Below the pieces are notes generated by a model. That model saw nothing but the letters and a program-made list of their open reading frames with translations. It ran no database searches and was not told the DNA's origin. A DNA stretch of 64,000 nt, taken from NCBI RefSeq assembly GCF_002072155.1, contig NZ_BDIY01000001.1, positions 372,001 to 436,000 on the forward strand, read 5' to 3'. Numbering within the stretch: position 1 is the stretch's first letter; each line of letters opens with the position of its first letter. Below are positions 57,388 to 64,000 of the stretch, piece after piece. The position numbers and the translations under genes were made by a program. This DNA is from Roseovarius sp. A-2 (lineage in GTDB: Bacteria; Pseudomonadota; Alphaproteobacteria; Rhodobacterales; Rhodobacteraceae).

Positions 57388-58284
57388 ATGCGCGAGGTGA
57401 CCAAGGGGATTATCGCGATGGTCGCGACCTGCACGATCTGGGGCCTGTCGGGCATTTACTATAAGCTGCTGGATCACATCCCCCCCATCGAGATCCTCGC
57501 GCATCGCACGCTGTGGTCTTGCGTGTTCTTCGCCTTTGTTCTGCTGGTTCAAGGGCGGATTTCCGTGTTGAGACAGGCTCTTGCGGGGCGAAAGTCAATT
57601 CTTCTGATCGGCTTTGCGGCGGTGATGATCTCGACCAATTGGTTCGTTTTCATCACCTCGATTCAAATCGGGCGTGCGATGGAGGCCTCACTGGGCTATT
57701 ACATCTTCCCCTTGGTGGCGGTTTTTCTGGGGGCGATTGCCTTTCGTGAGCGTCTGGGAAAGGCGCAACTATTCGCCGTGGCGCTCGCGCTCTGCGCGGT
57801 TGTTACCCTGACTTGGGGGCTGGGTGTGCCGCCCTGGATCGCGCTCATACTGGCGTCGAGTTTCGGCCTCTATGGCCTTGTGAAAAAAGGGCTTTCTGTC
57901 GGTCCTGTGGTGTCGGTCACGGCCGAGGTGCTGCTGCTTTTACCGATTGCTCTGACGGTGTTGTGGTATGTCCATTCGGATGGAAACGGGGCATTCTCTG
58001 GCAATTGGCGCGACAGCCTGCTCCTGATGTTTTCCGGCATCCTCACCGGCGCGCCGTTGATCATGTTCAGCTATGCCACCAAGCGCGTCACCTTGGCCAC
58101 GGTTGGGCTGGTGCAGTATCTGAACCCCACCTTACAATTCCTTGTTGCGACGCTGATTTTCCAAGAGGCGTTCAGCTTCTGGCACGCCGTGGCCTTTGCG
58201 ATGATCTGGACCGCGCTCGCGATCTACACCACCGCGAGCCTGCGTCAGGACAGGGCGGCGCGCAGGGCTATCGTCAAATCCTGA
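57388..58284 (+). CDS. rarD: EamA/RarD-family transporter
   Basis: 298 aa with about ten membrane segments in two EamA repeats. RarD features: 'TIWGLSGIYYKLLDHIPPIE' with 'ILAHRTLWS' near the N-terminus, 'STNWFVFITSIQIGRAMEAS', 'YYIFPLVAVFLGA' and 'YATKRVTLATVGLVQYLNPT' in the second half. Annotated in other bacteria as a chloramphenicol-sensitivity protein; the natural substrate is unknown. Its last 40 bases overlap the 3' end of the convergent LOG-family gene. Confidence 0.92.
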   Translation: MREVTKGIIAMVATCTIWGLSGIYYKLLDHIPPIEILAHRTLWSCVFFAFVLLVQGRISVLRQALAGRKSILLIGFAAVMISTNWFVFITSIQIGRAMEASLGYYIFPLVAVFLGAIAFRERLGKAQLFAVALALCAVVTLTWGLGVPPWIALILASSFGLYGLVKKGLSVGPVVSVTAEVLLLLPIALTVLWYVHSDGNGAFSGNWRDSLLLMFSGILTGAPLIMFSYATKRVTLATVGLVQYLNPTLQFLVATLIFQEAFSFWHAVAFAMIWTALAIYTTASLRQDRAARRAIVKS

Positions 58285-58796
58285 ACCGTATCAACGGGTT
58301 GAACAAAGGATTTAAGGCCGTCGCCGGCAAAACCCTCGGTGATCACATGCTCTATGATCTGCATCAGAGGTTTCCAATAATCTTCTGTATTCAATAAATA
58401 AATTGGCTTGTTGTGCAGGCCGAGCTGGCGCCATGTCAAAACCTCGAAAAACTCGTCCAGCGATCCCGCGCCGCCGGGCAGGACAACGATCGCGTCGCAG
58501 TTCATGAACATCACCTTTTTGCGTTCATGCATGGTTTCGGTCACGACATATTGTGTCATATCGCGTTTTCCGATTTCCACACCCACCAAATGCGCGGGGA
58601 TCACGCCAAAGGTCCTGCCCCCTGCAAGCCGCGCCGCGCGTGCCGTGGCCCCCATCAACCCGACATCACCCGCGCCATAGACCAGCCGCCAGCCGTTTTC
58701 GGCCAACATCTTGCCGGTGTCGGTTGCAGCCTGCATATATGTAGGCCGGTTGCCCGGACGTGCGCCGCAAAAGACACAGACAGATCGTTCTGACAT
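58245..58796 (-). CDS. LOG-family protein (TIGR00730, cytokinin riboside 5'-phosphate phosphoribohydrolase-like)
   Basis: 183 aa from the ATG at 58796. Rossmann-like lysine-decarboxylase/LOG fold: 'CVFCGARPGNRPTYMQAATD' at the start and the catalytic segment 'VVLPGGAGSLDEFFEVLTW', matching PGGxGTxxE with Ser in place of Thr. Such enzymes release the base from nucleoside monophosphates; some make cytokinins, which a plant- or alga-associated bacterium could use. Whether it acts on cytokinin precursors cannot be decided here. Convergent 40-base overlap with rarD. Confidence 0.9.
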   Translation of the reverse strand: MSERSVCVFCGARPGNRPTYMQAATDTGKMLAENGWRLVYGAGDVGLMGATARAARLAGGRTFGVIPAHLVGVEIGKRDMTQYVVTETMHERKKVMFMNCDAIVVLPGGAGSLDEFFEVLTWRQLGLHNKPIYLLNTEDYWKPLMQIIEHVITEGFAGDGLKSFVQPVDTVQDLTIALRAALS

Positions 58797-58899
58797 GGGA
58801 TCACTCCGGGCTGAACAAGCGTTGCTTTGACCCCTGATAGCCTTGTTGATATGCTCCGACAACCGGGCACGGTGCCACGGCAGGGGATGTTGAATAAAG

Positions 58900-60198
58900 A
58901 TGAGCAAAATCATCGGTTTAGGGGCTGGGCCTGCTGCGGGTGCTGTCGCTGTTGCCGTGGCGGCGCTGGTCGCTGCGGGAATGTATTTCTATCGCGGGAA
59001 CGCGCCCGTCCCGGAGGCGACAGAGACGGTTGTCGTGCCTGCGCCGGAGCAGGAGCCCGAGCCAGAGCCCGCCGCGCCCGAGACGACGGCGCAGGTGCCG
59101 CAGCCTGAGCCCGAGGCCCCCGCAACGCCGAACATGCCCGCCCCGCCGGCGGTCGACACCTTCCGGTTGGAACCGGACGGGCAAATGATCATTGCCGGGC
59201 GCGCCGCGCCCGGCTGGGATGTGTCGATCCTGATCGACGAGAAGGTCATGGGCAGCGCGGCCGCCGACGGCTCTGGCAAATTCGTTCAGTTTCTCGACGT
59301 TGCGGCGAGTTCCGTGCCGCGCGTCCTGAGCCTGAACATGCGGTCCATTGAAGACGGCCGGGAGGTGAGATCGAGTGACGAGATCCTCATCGCCCCGACA
59401 CCGCAACCCGCCCCTGAGAGCGCCGGAGCCGCGCCGCAGCCCGAGGCTGAGCCGGAGACGGCCGACCCCGCGCCGACCAAAACCCTGGCCGTGGGCGACG
59501 CGCCCGCGCCCGATACGACCGCAAGCGATGGCACAACCCCGTCCGAGCCCGATATGGCACAGACCGCCCCGACGCTGGCTGCGGCGGTGCCGGAGCCGCA
59601 GACCCCTGCCGTTATGGCGGAGACCGAGCCCGGTGCCGTCTTGCCGCCAGAGTCGCAACAGCCCACGGTTCTGCTTTCCAACGAGGCCGGGGTGCGCGTG
59701 CTGCAGGCACCGCAGGAGCGCGCACCGGAGGTCATGTCGTCGGTTGCGCTCGACGCGATCACCTATTCGCCGACCGGTGAGGTGGAGTTGTCGGGGCGCG
59801 GTCAGGGCGAGGGCTTTGTCAGGATTTACCTCGACAACCAGCCGATCACGACATCTCGGATCCAAGAGGATGGCGGGTGGAAAAGCGCGCTGCCGGATGT
59901 GGATACCGGCGTCTATACCCTGCGTGTCGATGAGGTCAGCGCGGAAGGCGCGGTGATTTCGCGCGTCGAAACCCCCTTCAAGCGCGAAGACGAGGCCGTT
60001 CTCGCCACGCGGAACCAGAGCCCCGAGGCACCGCGTTTCGATGTGGTGACGGTGCAGCCCGGCTCGACCCTTTGGGCGATCTCGCGGAAACGCTATGGCC
60101 AGGGGGTTCTCTATGTGCGCGTTTTTCAGGCGAATCGCGACCGCATCCGCGACCCCGATCTGATCTATCCCGGGCAGGTGTTCAAACTGCCCGATTGA
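58900..60198 (+). CDS. Membrane-anchored LysM-domain protein
   Basis: 432 aa. An N-terminal transmembrane helix ('GPAAGAVAVAVAALVAAGMY', about residues 9-28), a Pro/Glu/Ala-rich linker, an Ig-like or carbohydrate-binding-like module ('LEPDGQMIIAGRAAPGWDVS'), a second long Pro/Glu/Ala-rich linker (about 165-250), a further beta-rich segment ('TGEVELSGRGQGEGFVRIYL'), and a C-terminal LysM domain ('VVTVQPGSTLWAISRKRYGQ' to 'PDLIYPGQVFKLPD') that should bind peptidoglycan. Probably spans periplasm between inner membrane and wall. Precise role unknown. Confidence 0.9.
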   Translation: MSKIIGLGAGPAAGAVAVAVAALVAAGMYFYRGNAPVPEATETVVVPAPEQEPEPEPAAPETTAQVPQPEPEAPATPNMPAPPAVDTFRLEPDGQMIIAGRAAPGWDVSILIDEKVMGSAAADGSGKFVQFLDVAASSVPRVLSLNMRSIEDGREVRSSDEILIAPTPQPAPESAGAAPQPEAEPETADPAPTKTLAVGDAPAPDTTASDGTTPSEPDMAQTAPTLAAAVPEPQTPAVMAETEPGAVLPPESQQPTVLLSNEAGVRVLQAPQERAPEVMSSVALDAITYSPTGEVELSGRGQGEGFVRIYLDNQPITTSRIQEDGGWKSALPDVDTGVYTLRVDEVSAEGAVISRVETPFKREDEAVLATRNQSPEAPRFDVVTVQPGSTLWAISRKRYGQGVLYVRVFQANRDRIRDPDLIYPGQVFKLPD

Positions 60199-60268
60199 GC
60201 GCGGGCTGGTCATCGACGGATACCGGGGCTATCTGTGGCCCTCGATCCGAAGAAAGGCCAGATCCCAG

Positions 60269-62089
60269 ATGCGCAAATCCCGCGTGACGACGACCGAGGC
60301 ACCGCGCAACGGCTGGGTTACCATCCGCCGCGTCGCGCCGTACCTGTGGCCCGAGGGGCAACCCTGGGTCAAGCGGAGGGTGGTCTTCGCGTTGATGCTG
60401 CTGGTCGTGGCCAAGCTGGTGTCGGTTGGCACGCCGTTTTTCTACAAGGCCGCCGTCGACGCGCTCGCGGGCGAGGGACAGGAGGCGGCCTGGATGCTGG
60501 GCATGGGGGCCATCGGGCTGACCGTGGCCTATGGCATGGCGCGGCTGATGAACGTCGGCTTTCAGCAATTGCGCGACGCGGTCTTTGCCAGGGTGGCGCA
60601 GCGCGCGCTGAGGGCATTGGCCTTGCAGACCTTTCGGCACATCCATGCCATGTCGATGAGCTATCACATCACGCGCAAAACCGGCGGGTTGAGCCGGATC
60701 ATCGAGCGCGGGGTCAAAGGCGTCGATTTCCTCCTGCGCTTCCTGCTATTTTCCATTGCACCGCTGGTGCTGGAATTGATGCTTGTCGGCATCATCCTGT
60801 GGACGCTTTTCGATATCTGGTATCTGGCAGTGGTGGCGGCAGTCATCGCTGCCTACACGGCCTTTACGTTCAAAGTGACCGAGTGGCGCGTGCGGCTGCG
60901 GCGCGAGATGAACGATCAGGATACCGACGCCAATCAAAAGGCGATCGATAGCCTGCTGAATTACGAAACCGTCAAGTATTTCGGGGCCGAGGCGCGCGAG
61001 GCGCAGCGCTATGACGCGGCAATGGCAGGTTATGAGCGCGCCGCGCTACAGACTGCGCAATCGCTTGCGTTTCTGAATTTCGGACAATCCCTGCTGATCA
61101 CCGGGGGGTTGATCATCGTTATGGTGATGGCGGCCATGGGGGTGCAGGATGGCACGATGACGGTGGGCGATTTCGTCATGGTCAATGCCTACATGATCCA
61201 GATCACCATGCCGCTGAACTTTCTCGGCACGGTTTATCGTGAGATCAGGCAGGCGCTGGTCGATATGGGTGAAATGTTCGAAATGTTAGAAAAAAACCCA
61301 GATGTTTCGGAAAAACCGGATGCATATGTTCTGAATGTGAAAGGCGCTGCCATCACATTCGATGCGGTGGAATTCGGCTATGACCCTGCGCGCCCGATAC
61401 TCAAGGGCGTGTCGCTTGACGTGGGGCCGGGTCAGACGCTCGCCGTGGTGGGGCCGTCGGGCTCTGGCAAATCGACCATCGGGCGACTTCTGTTCCGGTT
61501 CTACGACGTGCAGGCGGGGGCGGTGCGCATCGACGGGCAGGATTTGCGCGACGTCACGCAAGAAAGCCTGCACGCCGCCATCGGCGTGGTTCCGCAGGAT
61601 ACCGTTTTGTTCAACGACACGATCGGATATAATATAGCCTATGGACGCGATGGCGTCAGCAAGGACGAGATCGAGAAGGCGGCGCGTGCGGCGCAGATTC
61701 ATGACTTCATCACGAGCCTGCCCGAGGGTTACGCGACGCAGGTGGGCGAGCGTGGACTCAAGCTGTCTGGCGGCGAAAAACAGCGCGTCGGCATCGCACG
61801 TACGCTGCTGAAAAACCCGCCAATCCTGCTGCTTGACGAGGCGACGAGCGCGCTCGACACCCAGACAGAGCGCGAGATTCAGGAGGCGCTCGCACATGCA
61901 GCGGAGGGTCGCACGGTGATCATGATTGCGCACCGGCTGTCGACGGTGGCGGGTGCCGACAGGATTGTCGTTCTGGATCAGGGGGTTGTCGTCGAAGAGG
62001 GCACCCATTCGGACCTTTTGGCGCGGCAGGGGCGCTATGCCGCGCTCTGGCAACGGCAGGCGTCCGGGCAGGACGAGACAGCGGCGTGA
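60269..62089 (+). CDS. ABC transporter, ATP-binding and permease fusion (Atm1/HMT1 type)
   Basis: 606 aa half-transporter: an N-terminal six-helix membrane domain (about 30-330) and a C-terminal nucleotide-binding domain with Walker A 'VVGPSGSGKSTIGRLLF', signature 'LSGGEKQRVGIARTL', Walker B 'PILLLDEATSALDTQ' and the His switch 'IAHRLSTVAG'. The membrane domain carries 'SLLNYETVKYFGAEAREAQR', characteristic of the mitochondrial Atm1 family and its alphaproteobacterial relatives, which export glutathione-linked sulphur or metal compounds. Acts as a dimer in the inner membrane. Lies 70 bases after the LysM gene on the same strand. Confidence 0.93.
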   Translation: MRKSRVTTTEAPRNGWVTIRRVAPYLWPEGQPWVKRRVVFALMLLVVAKLVSVGTPFFYKAAVDALAGEGQEAAWMLGMGAIGLTVAYGMARLMNVGFQQLRDAVFARVAQRALRALALQTFRHIHAMSMSYHITRKTGGLSRIIERGVKGVDFLLRFLLFSIAPLVLELMLVGIILWTLFDIWYLAVVAAVIAAYTAFTFKVTEWRVRLRREMNDQDTDANQKAIDSLLNYETVKYFGAEAREAQRYDAAMAGYERAALQTAQSLAFLNFGQSLLITGGLIIVMVMAAMGVQDGTMTVGDFVMVNAYMIQITMPLNFLGTVYREIRQALVDMGEMFEMLEKNPDVSEKPDAYVLNVKGAAITFDAVEFGYDPARPILKGVSLDVGPGQTLAVVGPSGSGKSTIGRLLFRFYDVQAGAVRIDGQDLRDVTQESLHAAIGVVPQDTVLFNDTIGYNIAYGRDGVSKDEIEKAARAAQIHDFITSLPEGYATQVGERGLKLSGGEKQRVGIARTLLKNPPILLLDEATSALDTQTEREIQEALAHAAEGRTVIMIAHRLSTVAGADRIVVLDQGVVVEEGTHSDLLARQGRYAALWQRQASGQDETAA

Positions 62090-62119
62090 CTTCTGTCATG
62101 GCAGAGTTACATTTGCCGC

Positions 62120-62180
62120 CTATATCGCGGTCTAAATATGCTACGATATAGCACGCTTGCCAGAGGCCGAACACGATATA
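62120..62180. promoter_or_regulatory. Three CGATATA-type half-sites upstream of the HNH gene
   Basis: CTATATCG (62120-62127) and CGATATAG (62144-62151) form an 8-bp inverted repeat around a 16-base spacer; another CGATATA occurs at 62174-62180. The region between the ABC transporter and the HNH gene (62090-62251) is notably A/T-rich compared with the rest of the window. The arrangement suggests a regulatory region; no factor is identified. Confidence 0.4.
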
Positions 62181-62251
62181 TAGTGGCAGTCAGGTGGGGC
62201 AGTTTCACCGCACCGCTTTGAACCGGGGCCGCGAGAAGGGCAGTTCAGACG

Positions 62252-62836
62252 ATGGACGGGGATTTCAGAACTGAATTTGTGAGAGAGCCTGCCGCGTTGC
62301 GGCAATTTCCGGCTCTGGTGCTCAATGCGGATTACCGGCCGCTGTCATATTATCCGCTATCGCTCTGGACATGGCAGGAGGCGGTCAAGGCGGCCTGGTC
62401 GGACCGGGTGGACATCGTTGCCGAGTACGACCATTGGGTGCGCAGCCCGAGTACCGAGATACGGATACCGTCGGTCATCGTCCTTCGGGATTTTGTCAGA
62501 CCTCAAAAGCGCGTGGCCTTCACGCGCTTTAATTTATTCCTGCGGGACGAATTTCGCTGCCAGTATTGCGGTGCCAAGGGCGATCTGACCTTCGATCACG
62601 TCGTGCCGCGCGCACGGGGCGGGATTACAAGCTGGGAAAATGTCGTCGCGGCCTGCAGCCCGTGCAATCTGCGCAAGGGTTCGCGCAGCCTGCGGCAGGC
62701 GAGGATGAACCTGCGCAAGCCGCCGCGCGCACCGGGGGCCGAGCAGCTGCGCAACATGGGCCGCAAGTTCCCGCCCAACCATCTGCATGAAAGCTGGCTG
62801 GATTTCCTCTACTGGGATGCCGAACTGGAGGCATGA
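62252..62836 (+). CDS. HNH endonuclease family protein
   Basis: 194 aa. The HNH/beta-beta-alpha-metal core lies at about residues 103-145: 'CQYCGAKGDLTFDHVVPRAR' followed by 'GGITSWENVVAACSPCNLRK', giving the His-Asn and two CxxC zinc pairs. The N-terminal part ('FPALVLNADYRPLSYYPLSL') is typical of a chromosomal HNH group found across alphaproteobacteria and outside restriction or phage loci. It is probably a DNA-processing enzyme; the role is unknown. AAGGG ribosome binding site about 13 bases upstream. Ends at a strong terminator. Confidence 0.9.
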   Translation: MDGDFRTEFVREPAALRQFPALVLNADYRPLSYYPLSLWTWQEAVKAAWSDRVDIVAEYDHWVRSPSTEIRIPSVIVLRDFVRPQKRVAFTRFNLFLRDEFRCQYCGAKGDLTFDHVVPRARGGITSWENVVAACSPCNLRKGSRSLRQARMNLRKPPRAPGAEQLRNMGRKFPPNHLHESWLDFLYWDAELEA

Positions 62837-62845
62837 GCCAATAAA

Positions 62846-62868
62846 AAGGCACCCCGCAGGGTGCCTTC
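62846..62868. terminator. Terminator between the HNH gene and the bactofilin gene
   Basis: AAGGCACCC (62846-62854) and GGGTGCCTT (62859-62867), 9-bp perfect stem with a CGCA loop, preceded by an A-run that acts as a T-run on the minus strand. Serves both convergent genes. Confidence 0.88.
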
Positions 62869-62889
62869 TAGGTCTCATGTGACACTGCG

Positions 62890-63426
62890 TCAGCCTTGCT
62901 TGGCGTCAGCCGGTTTTGCAGCGGGTTGCTGCTGTGTCGCCTGGGCCGGCTTGGCGGCGGATTTGTTGCCCGAGAGCGGGTCGTCCTGACGCTGCACCGA
63001 GCCTTCGAAATGCGCACCGCTCTCGATGGCGATGGTCTTGTGGATGATGTCGCCCTCGACCCGCGCGGTGGAGGTGAGGCGCACCTTGAGACCGCGCACG
63101 CGGCCAACGATGCGGCCGTTGATCACCACGTCATCGGCGATCACCTCTCCCTTGACCGTGGCCCCTTCGCCAATGGTCAAAAGATGCGCCCGGATGTCGC
63201 CCTCGATCGTGCCTTCGACTTGAATGTCGCCAGTGGTCTTGAGATTGCCGGTGACATGCAGGTCAGACGAGAGCACCGAGGCGGGTGGTTTCGCCTTGGC
63301 GGCCTGCGCCTTGAACTCGCCCGCGCTACTGTCTGGGCGGGCGCTGTCGAGACGGTTCTCGGGAGTAGCCGGTTTGCTCTCGGCGGGCTTTTGCGCGGGT
63401 TCGTTGATCTTGCTCTTAGAAAACAT
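62890..63426 (-). CDS. Bactofilin (polymer-forming cytoskeletal protein)
   Basis: 178 aa. The central bactofilin domain (about 50-145) shows the repeating beta-helix pattern with 'GNLKTTGDIQVEGTIEGDIR', 'VKGEVIADDVVINGRIVGRV' and 'ARVEGDIIHKTIAIESGAHF'. The flanking N- and C-terminal tails are disordered, rich in Lys, Ala, Pro and Gln. Bactofilins polymerise at the membrane and position cell-wall enzymes. The upstream M23 peptidase gene ends 9 bases inside this ORF, a common pairing in which the bactofilin localises the peptidase. Confidence 0.95.
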   Translation of the reverse strand: MFSKSKINEPAQKPAESKPATPENRLDSARPDSSAGEFKAQAAKAKPPASVLSSDLHVTGNLKTTGDIQVEGTIEGDIRAHLLTIGEGATVKGEVIADDVVINGRIVGRVRGLKVRLTSTARVEGDIIHKTIAIESGAHFEGSVQRQDDPLSGNKSAAKPAQATQQQPAAKPADAKQG

Positions 63427-64000
63427 TTCTCGCTGCCTTGATATAGGTCATGGGGTTGACGGCCTTGCCGTCCACGCGGACTTCGTAGTGCAGATGAGTG
63501 CCGGTGGACCGTCCTGTGTTGCCCATATCACCAATTCGATCCCCGCGCGAGACCCTTTGACCGGGCTTCACGCGGATTCGCGACATATGGGCGTAGCGGG
63601 TCTCGATGCCGAAGGCATGCTCTATCTTCACGAGGCGGCCGTAGCCAGACAGCCAGCCCGCGTGGCTGACCACGCCATCGGCGGTGGCATGGATCGGGGT
63701 GCCGTGTGGGGCCGCGAAATCGGTTCCGGCATGCATGCGCCCCCATCTCTTGCCAAAGCCCGAGGTGAAACGGAACCCGCTCTTGACGGGCAGGGCAAAG
63801 GGGGCCTTTTCGGCGGCGAGCCGGTAGAGGTTGAGCTCGTCGAGGCGGCCGAGAATGCGATTGGCGCGCTCTGCATCCGGCGAAAGCGTCTCGCCGCGCG
63901 TCGAGAGCATGGCCGGCATCAGAGGGCCGCCCTGACCGGAATAGCCGCGGCGCACCGTATCGAGCAGCCTGTCGGTATTGAGCCCCGCAGCGCGGAACAT
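63416..64000 (-). CDS. M23-family peptidoglycan endopeptidase, partial (5' end beyond the window)
   Basis: At least 194 codons; the frame is open to the window end, where an ATG coincides with base 64000, and the N-terminal signal/anchor and coiled coil expected of this family are missing, so the gene probably continues beyond. The M23 (LytM) domain is complete with zinc ligands in 'GRMHAGTDFAAPHG' (HxxxD), and 'GTHLHYEVRVDGKAVNP' (HxH). 'GFRFTSGFGKRWG' and 'GRLVKIEHAFGIETRYAHMS' are typical. It cleaves peptide cross-links in the wall and overlaps the bactofilin gene by 11 bases. Confidence 0.93.
   Translation of the reverse strand: MFRAAGLNTDRLLDTVRRGYSGQGGPLMPAMLSTRGETLSPDAERANRILGRLDELNLYRLAAEKAPFALPVKSGFRFTSGFGKRWGRMHAGTDFAAPHGTPIHATADGVVSHAGWLSGYGRLVKIEHAFGIETRYAHMSRIRVKPGQRVSRGDRIGDMGNTGRSTGTHLHYEVRVDGKAVNPMTYIKAARNVF

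Noticed and set aside
1..64000. CRISPR arrays, tRNA or rRNA genes, prophage, integrases or insertion sequences
   Set aside because: None could be recognised by reading; no regularly spaced repeats, no cloverleaf sequences with conserved T-loops and no transposase or integrase motifs. A tRNAscan or ISfinder run was not possible.

Overview
The window looks like a chromosomal segment of a Rhodobacterales (roseobacter-group) alphaproteobacterium. The evidence is a high-G+C sequence with Rhodobacterales-type proteins, a heterotetrameric sarcosine oxidase operon, a DUF1289-ruvX-ccmI run, group 3 truncated haemoglobin, class I fructose-bisphosphate aldolase, an acyl-homoserine-lactone LuxR/LuxI pair and short intergenic hairpin repeats of the kind common in this order. 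No rRNA, tRNA, CRISPR array, prophage or transposase gene was recognised. Coding density is very high. Only one gap just exceeds 300 bases (18539-18842).

Layout. 1-1770: two surface-polysaccharide or lipid-modification genes. 1882-7870: trigger factor, a tandem luxR-luxI quorum-sensing pair, the rpsF-rpsR-rplI ribosomal operon, a small membrane protein and a periplasmic YceI protein. 7942-14044 (minus): a DegT-type aminotransferase with its own promoter, then a putrescine or gamma-glutamyl-amine catabolic operon (two glutamine-synthetase-like ligases, a class I amidotransferase, a PuuB-type oxidase) with two copies of the palindrome TTTGATCAAA in its upstream regions. 14186-20465: M48 protease, VIT/CCC1 transporter, OxyR, lipoyl synthase, a Tat-exported DUF882 protein and an L,D-transpeptidase. 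20493-23112: an unusual lpxD-ACP-ketosynthase unit.

23204-39911: AraC regulator, miaA, the classical pyrH-frr-uppS-cdsA-dxr-rseP string, then amiC, PBP1A, prfB, tatABC, a DUF815 ATPase, aldolase and truncated haemoglobin. 40208-49921: ileS, mazG, an M20 amidohydrolase with an agmatinase (a source of putrescine for the catabolic operon), a bolA-membrane protein-grxD operon, and ccmI-ruvX-DUF1289. 50136-55706: sarcosine oxidase soxB-D-A-G, interrupted between soxB and soxD by an AT-rich foreign-looking membrane ORF. 55817-64000: sodB, a host-attachment-type protein, RarD, a LOG-family protein, a LysM protein, an Atm1-type ABC exporter, an HNH endonuclease, and a bactofilin with an M23 peptidase cut by the window end.

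Most genes are housekeeping. The parts most worth following up are the AT-rich ORF inside the sox operon, the lpxD-ACP-ketosynthase unit with a hairpin over the lpxD ribosome binding site, the TTTGATCAAA operators of the polyamine cluster, the C-terminally extended LuxI, and several families of short dispersed repeats. All assignments come from reading the sequence; no database search was run.
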